Shown piece by piece: positions 1-5,795 of a stretch of DNA of 5,951 nucleotides. Position 1 is the stretch's first letter; every line of letters starts with the position of its first letter. Under the pieces are notes generated by a model. It was not told the DNA's origin, did not search any database, and worked only from the letters and a program-made list of their open reading frames with translations. Source of the stretch: an uncultured Collinsella sp. (GTDB taxonomy: Bacteria > Actinomycetota > Coriobacteriia > Coriobacteriales > Coriobacteriaceae); NCBI GenBank assembly GCA_902490095.1, contig CABUCQ010000127.1, positions 1 to 5,951 of the forward strand. The letters are read 5' to 3'. Both the position numbers and the translations under genes were made by a program.

Positions 1-1
1 C

Positions 2-343
2 GCGCTGGCCGAGAACACGCTCGAGCGCTTCCTGCTGATCGTCCCCAACGATGGTGCTGTGCCCAACTTCGACCCGACGGCCATGGTCGAGGTGCCTTGC
101 ATCGTCGGTTCCAACGGCTTTGAGAAGATCTGCCAGGGCCCGATCCCGCAGTTCCAGAAGGGCCTGATGGAGCAGCAGGTTTCCGTCGAGAAACTCGTTG
201 TCCAGGCTTGGGTCGAGGGCAGCTACCAGAAGCTCTGGCAGGCACTCACGCTCTCCAAGACCATTCCTTCGGCAAGCGTTGCTAAGCAGATCCTGGACGA
301 GCTCATCGAGGCCAACAAGGATTTCTGGCCCGAGCTTAAGTAA
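2..343 (+). CDS. 6-phospho-alpha-glucosidase (GH4), C-terminal part
   Basis: This is the 3' end of a gene that starts before the window; 113 residues and a TAA stop are visible. The segment looks like the C-terminus of glycoside hydrolase family 4 6-phospho-alpha-glucosidases (GlvA, MalH, AglB type). Recognisable blocks are VEVPC, GLMEQQVSVEKLVVQAW, SYQKLWQALTLSKTIPS, and a tail ending in DLIEANK-like DELIEANKDFWPELK. Family members are cytoplasmic, need NAD+ and a divalent metal, and cleave phosphorylated disaccharides such as maltose 6-phosphate after PTS import. The NAD-binding N-terminus and the metal-binding Cys/His residues lie outside the window, so activity cannot be judged. No PTS genes are visible. 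A 127-bp gap with a hairpin separates it from ychF, so it probably ends its own transcript. Assignment to the alpha-glucosidase branch rather than another GH4 branch is from remembered family sequences. Confidence 0.85.
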   Translation, partial: ALAENTLERFLLIVPNDGAVPNFDPTAMVEVPCIVGSNGFEKICQGPIPQFQKGLMEQQVSVEKLVVQAWVEGSYQKLWQALTLSKTIPSASVAKQILDELIEANKDFWPELK

Positions 344-383
344 GGACTGCTGTCTCGAACTCTCACGCATCTCTGCTTCATTT

Positions 384-427
384 GCGCCGCCGCGGTGTCC
401 GGATTCGCCCGGATGCTGCGGCGGCGC
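384..427 (+). terminator. 19-bp GC-rich hairpin, possible terminator of the GH4 gene
   Basis: Arms 384-402 and 409-427 pair along their full 19 bp, with a perfect outer 10 bp (GCGCCGCCGC against GCGGCGGCGC), three G-U pairs in the middle, and a 6-nt loop. It lies 40 bp after the GH4 stop. The sequence after the stem is TATACTTATAC, which is only moderately T-rich, so it is not a textbook intrinsic terminator. The placement fits transcription termination for the GH4 gene. The same downstream bases look like the ychF -10 box. Confidence 0.45.
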
Positions 428-433
428 TATACT
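404..433 (+). promoter_or_regulatory. candidate ychF promoter
   Basis: TATACT at 428-433 matches five of six bases of a sigma70-type -10 box. The best -35 at an 18-bp spacing is TTCGCC (404-409), which is weak. Transcription would begin near 440 and give a leader of about 30 nt before the GTG at 471. The -35 region and spacer fall within the hairpin at 384-427. Confidence 0.4.
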
Positions 434-470
434 TATACGGTTTGAAGTACCTGTACCAAAAGGAGCTGTC

Positions 471-1547
<1,077 letters not shown>

Positions 1548-1558
1548 GGACGACGCAT

Positions 1559-1942
1559 ATGTTTAAATATGGCAAAAAAGCTGGCTACATGGGTATTGCG
1601 CTGCTCGTACTTGCGGTGATTCCGCTGGTGGTCGCAGCGTGTGTTATCCCCAACATTGGCCCCGAGGTGGCAACGAAGTTTAACGCAGCCGGCGAGGTGA
1701 CGCGCTGGGGCAAGAGCTACGAGCTGCTGGCGCTTCCGGTGCTCAATTTGCTGCTGAGCGTGGCAACGTACTTTACGGCGGGACGCCAGGCCAAGAACAA
1801 TGATGACTCCGCCGCCATGGCGCGCATCGTGTGCGAGCGCTACCTGCGCAACGGTTGCATCACGGGTGTGTTCCTCAACGTGATCAACGTTTACTTTATG
1901 TACTCGGCGATTACCGGAACGGGCTTTGGCTTTGGTTTCTAG
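1559..1942 (+). CDS. DUF1648 (SdpI-like) small membrane protein
   Basis: This 127-residue protein has three likely membrane segments (about 10-30, 55-74 and 99-119). Between the first two is the DUF1648 signature: a proline after TM1 (P31), then KFNAAGEVTRWGK at 40-52 and LPVLNLLL in TM2. DUF1648 forms the N-terminal part of SdpI-type proteins; in Bacillus SdpI gives immunity to the SdpC toxin and controls a regulator. Typical SdpI proteins are around 200 residues with more membrane segments, so this is a short form without the second SdpI domain. Function is unknown, and immunity is not supported by any toxin gene nearby. AAGGA at 1546-1550 overlaps the ychF stop and sits 8 nt before the ATG, implying coupling to ychF. 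Residues 91-100 contain two cysteines and a basic patch that probably faces the cytoplasm. Confidence 0.85.
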   Translation: MFKYGKKAGYMGIALLVLAVIPLVVAACVIPNIGPEVATKFNAAGEVTRWGKSYELLALPVLNLLLSVATYFTAGRQAKNNDDSAAMARIVCERYLRNGCITGVFLNVINVYFMYSAITGTGFGFGF

Positions 1943-1951
1943 CTTGTCCTT

Positions 1952-2341
1952 TTAGGCAACGAGCCTGCACGCATATTCGATGGCTGCTGCGAGGCCGCCG
2001 CTCGATCGTGGTTGAAAGACTACATCGGCGGCGGCCTCGTTTTCGTATCCGGCACCGCGAAGGGCAAGTGCGATACCGGCTTCCAGGAGAAGGGGCAGAC
2101 CGTGTTGGCTGGTTGCGATTACGGCAGCCTGATTGAGCGAGCAGCTGTGCGCTTGGCATTGGATGGCAAGTTCACCTTGCGCCGGGCAAGGGACCAGAAC
2201 GGCGGCGACGCGACTTGATAGCAATGCAAATGCTGTGCGCTCATCGGGCGAAAGACATTCTGCTTCAACGACGACGAGCTTGGGCGGTGCGCTGTTTGTA
2301 CGAAGCGTGGCTCGGTACGTGCGGACCGAAGAACCCGACAT
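1952..2341 (-). CDS. Truncated, catalytically dead Cof-type HAD-like protein
   Basis: I read this as a real 129-residue gene because the ATG at 2339-2341 (minus strand) is preceded by a perfect AGGAG (2348-2352) with 6 nt spacing. Residues 82-122 (LPLLLEAGIALAL, then AAADVV, then GGLAAAIE) align without gaps, from memory, to the C-terminal core of Cof/YidA-type HAD phosphatases, where the text reads DIAMIEYAGVGVAM ... ANFVT ... DGVAFAIE. In active enzymes this block is led by GDxxND, the metal-binding acidic motif. Here the matching stretch is ATSQHG (76-81), with both aspartates gone. The N-terminal DxD nucleophile motif and cap domain are absent (129 residues against about 270). It may be a domain kept for binding or regulation, or a decaying remnant; the intact start and strong ribosome site favour an expressed protein. 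Homology is an inference from pattern only. Confidence 0.65.
   Translation of the reverse strand: MSGSSVRTYRATLRTNSAPPKLVVVEAECLSPDERTAFALLSSRVAAVLVPCPAQGELAIQCQAHSCSLNQAAVIATSQHGLPLLLEAGIALALRGAGYENEAAADVVFQPRSSGGLAAAIEYACRLVA
1990..2043 (+). terminator. possible terminator of the ychF-DUF1648 operon
   Basis: A perfect 12-bp inverted repeat (CGAGGCCGCCGC at 1990-2001, its complement at 2028-2039) encloses a 26-nt loop and is followed by TTTT (2040-2043). It lies 48 bp after the DUF1648 stop, in the orientation needed to end plus-strand transcription. It is embedded in the 3' end of the convergent HAD-like gene, where the arms encode Ala-Ala-Ala and Gly-Gly-Leu codons, so it may partly be chance of GC-rich alanine codons. 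The large loop and short T-run make it weak. Confidence 0.35.
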
Positions 2342-2364
2342 AGAAAACTCCTGTGTATTCGGCA

Positions 2365-2388
2365 AAACGTAAACTATAGTTTACGTTT
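2365..2388. promoter_or_regulatory. perfect 24-bp palindromic operator between divergent genes
   Basis: Each half reads AAACGTAAACTA toward the centre between 2376 and 2377, and the two halves are exact reverse complements. The palindrome lies between the HAD-like gene (start 2341, minus) and the XRE regulator (start 2418, plus). Perfect symmetry of this length in an AT-rich spacer is typical of an operator for a dimeric helix-turn-helix repressor. The adjacent XRE protein is the natural candidate, giving autoregulation plus control of the neighbour. Binding is inferred. Confidence 0.7.
2373..2380. promoter_or_regulatory. overlapping divergent -10 boxes
   Basis: TATAGT occurs at 2375-2380 on the plus strand and, by symmetry, at 2373-2378 on the minus strand, so both boxes sit in the centre of the palindrome. 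Predicted starts are near 2387 (plus, about 31 nt before the XRE ATG) and near 2366 (minus, about 25 nt before the HAD-like ATG). No good -35 is visible at 17 bp on either side. A bound repressor would block both. Confidence 0.45.
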
Positions 2389-2417
2389 ATGTTCGGCTCC
2401 ATTTCAAACTCGGCTGC

Positions 2418-2636
2418 ATGGACGAACGTGCGAAACAGATTCTTGGCAGGCGGGTCGAAGAGACACGCAGAGACCTTGGTATCTCCAAGGTTGATTTTTG
2501 TGTGGCAACAGGAATCAGCCGACCCTACCTCGACCGAATCGAAGATGGGACGGCAAATTTCACGCTCAGGGTTCTATTTAAGATCGCGCCCGCACTCGGC
2601 ATGACGGTGTCAGAGCTTCTCGAGGGCATTGAATAG
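2418..2636 (+). CDS. XRE-family helix-turn-helix transcriptional regulator
   Basis: This 72-residue protein is a single Cro/C1-type HTH domain with almost nothing added. Helix 2 is about residues 22-32 (ISKVDFCVATG), and the recognition helix about 34-44 (SRPYLDRIEDG), followed by NFTLRVLFKIAPALGMTVSELL, matching the family's 'tL.kIA.aLgv.v.eLl' tail. Such small proteins act as dimeric repressors of their own and adjacent genes. The perfect palindrome 30 bp upstream is the likely target. ATG 2418 is the only usable start, since the frame has no start codon back to a TAA within the palindrome. No Shine-Dalgarno sequence precedes it, so translation may be weak. It converges on ansA with a 21-bp gap and no clear terminator. 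It could be the antitoxin-like partner of an unseen system, but no toxin gene is adjacent. Local G+C is lower than in the flanking housekeeping genes. Confidence 0.9.
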   Translation: MDERAKQILGRRVEETRRDLGISKVDFCVATGISRPYLDRIEDGTANFTLRVLFKIAPALGMTVSELLEGIE

Positions 2637-2657
2637 AAGATGCCTATTGACCGGTGG

Positions 2658-3671
2658 TTACACCATCGGGATACGGTCGTGGTTGACTTGGCTGTAGAAC
2701 AGGCGCTGAATTTCTGACGCATCACGTGACTGGCCGAGTGCCCACATGGTCTTGGCCACGAGCGTCTCGGTGGTCATGTCATCGCCGCGCAGGATGCCCG
2801 GATGATCGGCGTAAGCGCGGCCGACCTCATAAACGCCCAGATCGAGGCCCTCTTCGGGGACCTGTGTGGTCATGACGACGGTGCGACCCGAATCGACCCA
2901 GCGGAAAATCGCCTCCTGGAACGACTCGCCCGACTCACCAAACTCGGGGATACCGCCAATGCCAAAGGTCTCAAGGATTACAGCATCGTAGCTATCGGCT
3001 AGGGCGTCGAGGATGCCCGGGTTTACGCCGGGCGTAAGCTTGAGTACAAATACGCGCGGGTCGATGCTGTCGTAGAAATGCACCGGGTTTTCGTCCTGAT
3101 GCGTGCCGTGGAGCCCGTTGCGCACGATACGGTCATTGCGGATGTAGGCAATGGGCGGATAGTTGACGCTAATGAATGCGTTAAAGCTCATGGTGCGCTG
3201 CTTGCGGGCGCGCGTGCCGGCAATGGCGACGCCGCCAAACACGATCGAGACGTCGTGCGAGTGCTCATCGAGTGCATAGAGCAGGCTTTGGTACAGGTTG
3301 AGCTTGGCGTCGGTAAAGGGGTTGCCCATGGGCTTTTGCGAGCCGGTGAGCACGATGGGCTTGGGGCTGTCCTGAATCAGATAGGAAAGCGCCGCCGCGG
3401 TGTAGCTCATGGTGTCGGTGCCGTGCAGAATCACGAAGCCGTCGTGGTCGGCATAACCCTCGACGATGACGTCGCGGATACGCATCCAGTCACTGGGGCG
3501 CATATTGGTGCTGTCGATGTTCATGGGCTGCACCACGTCGAGCTCGCAGAGGCCCGAGATCTCGGGGACGCTCTGGGCGAGCTCCTCACCGGTCAGGGCG
3601 GGGGAGAGGCCGTTGCCGTCCTCGGTCGATGCGATGGTGCCGCCCGTGGCGATGAGAAGGATGCGCTTCAT
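2658..3671 (-). CDS. ansA: L-asparaginase, type I (cytoplasmic)
   Basis: The enzyme hydrolyses L-asparagine to aspartate and ammonia. The 337-residue product matches E. coli AnsA (338). Catalytic elements are all visible: the first-loop TGGTIAS with Thr12, the NIDSTNM loop with Ser54, HGTDTM with Thr85-Asp86, and Lys157 in GTRARKQRT, equivalent to the Thr-Thr-Asp-Lys set of the family. IPEFGESGESF (241-251) is typical of the C-terminal domain. There is no signal peptide, which supports the cytoplasmic type I form. The start at 3669-3671 is chosen because MKRILLIATGGTIAS is the family N-terminus and AGGA (3680-3683) lies 8 nt upstream; a longer in-frame start at 3743 would add 24 unrelated residues. 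It is transcribed divergently from guaA, and converges with the XRE gene. The gene is intact. Confidence 0.96.
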   Translation of the reverse strand: MKRILLIATGGTIASTEDGNGLSPALTGEELAQSVPEISGLCELDVVQPMNIDSTNMRPSDWMRIRDVIVEGYADHDGFVILHGTDTMSYTAAALSYLIQDSPKPIVLTGSQKPMGNPFTDAKLNLYQSLLYALDEHSHDVSIVFGGVAIAGTRARKQRTMSFNAFISVNYPPIAYIRNDRIVRNGLHGTHQDENPVHFYDSIDPRVFVLKLTPGVNPGILDALADSYDAVILETFGIGGIPEFGESGESFQEAIFRWVDSGRTVVMTTQVPEEGLDLGVYEVGRAYADHPGILRGDDMTTETLVAKTMWALGQSRDASEIQRLFYSQVNHDRIPMV

Positions 3672-3722
3672 GCTGGTATTCCTATCGTATTTGCCGCCCC
3701 AGAGGCGGAGTCGTTCGGCAGT

Positions 3723-3750
3723 ATTGTGGCACAGGGCGTCCAATGTTCAA
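3723..3750 (-). promoter_or_regulatory. candidate ansA promoter
   Basis: On the minus strand, TTGAAC (3745-3750) is separated by 16 bp from CACAAT (3723-3728). Each hexamer matches four of six sigma70 consensus bases. Transcription would start near 3716, giving a leader of about 45 nt. That leader contains a small CCGCC/GGCGG hairpin (3694-3708). Confidence 0.35.
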
Positions 3751-3858
3751 ACGTATTACATCATCTGCCACGTCTGGTAACACTTCAATTGCCGTCAAAT
3801 AGGGGCCCAGGTCGTGCGTTTGCCGTGCGCTGATGGCTGCGAGGGACGAGAAACCCCA

Positions 3859-3873
3859 TATAACGTGTACACT
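3859..3873 (+). promoter_or_regulatory. candidate -10 region of guaA
   Basis: Two -10-like hexamers lie in an AT-richer patch upstream of guaA: TATAAC (3859-3864) and TACACT (3868-3873). Neither has a convincing -35 at 16-18 bp, so the promoter is only tentatively placed. Either would give a leader of about 60-70 nt that contains the hairpin over the ribosome binding site. Confidence 0.25.
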
Positions 3874-3911
3874 ATGAAAGTTATTCTCGTTTATTCGCGC
3901 GGGTGGGCACC

Positions 3912-3939
3912 GGCTCCCCCGCCAACAAGAGGGGGAACC
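3912..3939 (+). promoter_or_regulatory. hairpin covering the guaA ribosome binding site
   Basis: GGCTCCCCC (3912-3920) pairs with GGGGGAACC (3931-3939), with one mismatch, around a 10-nt loop. The 3' arm includes part of the ribosome binding site (GAGG at 3929-3932, 7 nt before ATG 3940) and ends directly against the start codon. Folding would hinder initiation. The C-tract can instead pair with GCGGG at 3899-3903, using 3918-3922, which would free the site. No known riboswitch aptamer is recognised upstream. Confidence 0.4.
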
Positions 3940-5538
3940 ATGGATCAAAAGGCTTCCGCAAAGGTCCTCGTACTCGACTTTGGTGCGCAGTACGGTCAGC
4001 TCATTGCCCGTCGCGTCCGCGACCTCAACGTGTATTCCGAGATCGTCCCCTGCGACATCTCGGCCGACGAGATTCGCGAGATGAACGCCTCTGCGCTCAT
4101 CCTTTCCGGCGGCCCGGCTTCCGTGTATGCCGAGGACGCTCCGTCTATCGACCCCGCCATCTTTGACCTGGGCCTTCCCGTCCTGGGCTTTTGCTACGGC
4201 CATCAGATCACGGCCGTGACGCTCGGCGGCAAGGTCGGCCACTCCGAGGTGGGCGAGTACGGCCGCGCCACCATCACGCGCACGGCCGGCGCCAAGCTCT
4301 TTAACTCTACGCCTATGGAGCAGACCGTGTGGATGAGCCACCGCGACGCCGTTTCCGAGGTGCCCGAGGGCTTTACCGTTACCGCCAGCACCGACGTGTG
4401 CCCGGTTGCCGCCATGGAGTGCCCCGAGCGCAAGATTTTCACCACGCAGTTCCACCCCGAGGTCAAGCACTCCGAGTACGGTCAGCAGCTGCTGAGCAAT
4501 TTCCTGTTTGAGATTTGCGGCCTGGAGCCCAACTGGAGCATGGACAACCTGGTCGAGACCATGACGGCCGAGTTCCGCGAGAAGGTCGGCGACGACCGCG
4601 TGATTCTGGCCCTGTCCGGTGGCGTCGACTCCTCCGTCGTGGCCGCCCTGGGCGCTCGTGCCGTGGGCAAGCAGATGACCTGCGTGTTCATCAACCACGG
4701 CCTGCTGCGTAAGGGCGAGCCCGAGCAGGTGGAGGAGGTCTTCACCAAGCAGTTCGACGTCGACTTCATCCACGTTCACGCCGAGGACCGCTACGCCGAG
4801 CTTCTGGCCGGCGTGACCGAGCCCGAGCAGAAGCGCCGCATCATCGGCACGCAGTTCTGGAAAGAGTTCTTCGCGGTTGCTCAGCAGCTCGAGACCGATG
4901 GCAAGCCGGTCAAGTACCTGGCTCAGGGCACCATCTACCCCGACATCATCGAGTCCGGCGCTCGCAAGACGGGCGGCAAGACGGCCACCATCAAGAGCCA
5001 TCACAACCTAATCCCGTTCCCCGAGGGCGTGCACTTCGACCTCATCGAGCCGCTCGATCACTTCTTTAAGGACGAGGTCCGCGCACTTGGTCTGGCGCTC
5101 GGCCTGCCGGGTCATATCGTGTTCCGTCAGCCCTTCCCGGGCCCGGGTCTGGCCATCCGCATCATCGGCGCGGTCGATAAGGAGAAGCTCGAGATCCTCA
5201 AGAACGCCGATGCCATCGTGCGCGAGGAGCTCGACGCCTACAACCAGCGTCTGTTTGAGCAGACTGGCGAGCGCAACTCCGAGCACAGCTGCTGGCAGTA
5301 CTTTGCGGTCCTGCCCGACATTAAGTCCGTCGGCGTTATGGGCGACGAGCGCACCTACCAGCGCCCGATCATCCTGCGCGCCGTCGAGTCCAGCGATGCC
5401 ATGACCGCCGACTGGGCCAAGCTGCCCTACGACGTGCTGGCCCGCATCTCCGGCCGCATCGTCGCCGAGGTCCCTGGCGCCAACCGCGTGTGCTACGACA
5501 TCACGTCCAAGCCGCCCGCGACCATCGAGTGGGAATAA
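3940..5538 (+). CDS. guaA: GMP synthase (glutamine-hydrolysing)
   Basis: GuaA converts XMP, ATP and glutamine to GMP, the last step of guanine nucleotide synthesis, in the cytoplasm. The 532-residue product has the full two-domain layout. The class I glutamine amidotransferase domain (about 8-195) has nucleophile Cys85 in GFCYGHQ and the His172/Glu174 pair in FHPEV. The ATP pyrophosphatase domain follows, with the P-loop SGGVDSS at 226-232. The C-terminal dimerisation domain contains RQPFPGPGLAIRI and ends in the family hallmark SKPPATIEWE. It is slightly longer than usual (about 515-525) owing to a short N-terminal extension. ATG 3940 is chosen because the amidotransferase begins within a few residues (VLVLDFGAQYGQ) and a GAGG precedes it by 7 nt; starts at 3814 or 3874 would add unrelated residues. 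It is monocistronic, with its own terminator 18 nt after the stop. Confidence 0.98.
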   Translation: MDQKASAKVLVLDFGAQYGQLIARRVRDLNVYSEIVPCDISADEIREMNASALILSGGPASVYAEDAPSIDPAIFDLGLPVLGFCYGHQITAVTLGGKVGHSEVGEYGRATITRTAGAKLFNSTPMEQTVWMSHRDAVSEVPEGFTVTASTDVCPVAAMECPERKIFTTQFHPEVKHSEYGQQLLSNFLFEICGLEPNWSMDNLVETMTAEFREKVGDDRVILALSGGVDSSVVAALGARAVGKQMTCVFINHGLLRKGEPEQVEEVFTKQFDVDFIHVHAEDRYAELLAGVTEPEQKRRIIGTQFWKEFFAVAQQLETDGKPVKYLAQGTIYPDIIESGARKTGGKTATIKSHHNLIPFPEGVHFDLIEPLDHFFKDEVRALGLALGLPGHIVFRQPFPGPGLAIRIIGAVDKEKLEILKNADAIVREELDAYNQRLFEQTGERNSEHSCWQYFAVLPDIKSVGVMGDERTYQRPIILRAVESSDAMTADWAKLPYDVLARISGRIVAEVPGANRVCYDITSKPPATIEWE

Positions 5539-5550
5539 ACGATATTCGTT
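5538..5550. repeat. 13-bp inverted repeat at the guaA stop codon
   Basis: AACGA (5538-5542) and TCGTT (5546-5550) flank a TAT centre, beginning in the guaA TAA codon. Short imperfect or perfect dyads of this size are seen at tyrosine recombinase crossover sites, and the 3' end of guaA is a known island integration site. No second copy of the sequence is present in the window, so this stays a suggestion. Confidence 0.3.
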
Positions 5551-5556
5551 GATTTC

Positions 5557-5598
5557 AAGCCTCTGACCTGCGAAAACAGGTCGGGGGCTTCTTATTTT
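5557..5598 (+). terminator. intrinsic terminator of guaA
   Basis: Arms 5557-5570 and 5577-5590 form a 14-bp stem with two G-U pairs and a CGAAAA loop, followed by CTTATTTT (5591-5598). It begins 18 nt after the guaA stop. The minus-strand side has no T-run, so it acts in the guaA direction. Confidence 0.92.
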
Positions 5599-5616
5599 GC
5601 AACCTCTGTGCAACCT
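5598..5616. repeat. 8-bp direct repeat TGCAACCT
   Basis: TGCAACCT occurs at 5598-5605 and again at 5609-5616, one helical turn apart (11 bp), immediately after the guaA terminator. The spacing would suit a protein binding side by side on one face of DNA. Only two copies are present. Confidence 0.4.
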
Positions 5617-5632
5617 TTGCGGTTTCGCGCCC

Positions 5633-5661
5633 CGTGAACAGGGGATGTAGCACTGTTCACG
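5633..5661. repeat. 8-bp inverted repeat CGTGAACA / TGTTCACG
   Basis: Perfect 8-bp arms at 5633-5640 and 5654-5661 flank a 13-bp centre. There is no adjacent T-run on either strand, so it is not an intrinsic terminator. It lies between the guaA terminator and the end of the unknown minus-strand gene. Possible roles are a protein binding site or part of a recombination site. Confidence 0.45.
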
Positions 5662-5683
5662 TCTGGGCCCATGTCGGCACCGA

Positions 5684-5795
5684 TCAATGCCCGCGCTGCT
5701 TCTGCTTGCGCTTCAGCTTCCGCTGCTCGAAGCACGTCGCCCGGGGTTCCTCGCCAGAGGAGAACTGACCGTTCCTTGCGAAACCGCGAGACCAG
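5684..5795 (-). pseudogene. possible out-of-frame remainder of the unknown gene
   Basis: Past the stop at 5796 the G/C-at-third-position pattern does not end but shifts by one base. In this second frame the codons from about 5795 down to a TGA at 5684-5686 are GAG, CCC, CGG, GCG, TGC, AAG, CTG, CGC-rich, like host genes. They encode a tail with EEPRATCFEQRKLKRKQKQ. The frame is open back to a TAG at 5846-5848 but has no ATG, GTG or TTG, so it cannot start on its own. A frameshift in the upstream gene, programmed or disabling, is the simplest reading. Sequencing error is also possible. Confidence 0.35.

Noticed and set aside
198..470. N-terminal extension of ychF upstream of the GTG
   Set aside because: It overlaps the GH4 gene, encodes Arg/Ser-rich sequence unlike the family, and a good ribosome site supports 471.
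1559..1645. Lipoprotein signal peptide (VAAC at residues 25-28) in the DUF1648 protein
   Set aside because: The hydrophobic stretch is the normal first membrane segment of DUF1648, followed by two further membrane segments.
2651..2670. Small GGTG/CACC hairpin between the XRE gene and ansA
   Set aside because: Only 4 bp of stem with no T-run, mostly inside ansA; not a supportable terminator.
3078..3833. Plus-strand open frame of 251 codons across ansA
   Set aside because: It lies antisense to intact ansA and runs into the intergenic region; composition is that of a shadow frame.
3829..3857. Hammerhead-ribozyme-like CTGATG followed by GAGAAAC upstream of guaA
   Set aside because: The core reads CTGATGG rather than CTGATGA, and the bases between do not form stem II.
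3855..3900. Purine riboswitch ahead of guaA, suggested by TATAAC
   Set aside because: The conserved loop and junction bases of the aptamer are missing.
3682..5004. Minus-strand open frame of 440 codons opposite guaA and its upstream region
   Set aside because: Same cause: a mirror of biased codons in guaA, with no recognisable domain or ribosome site.
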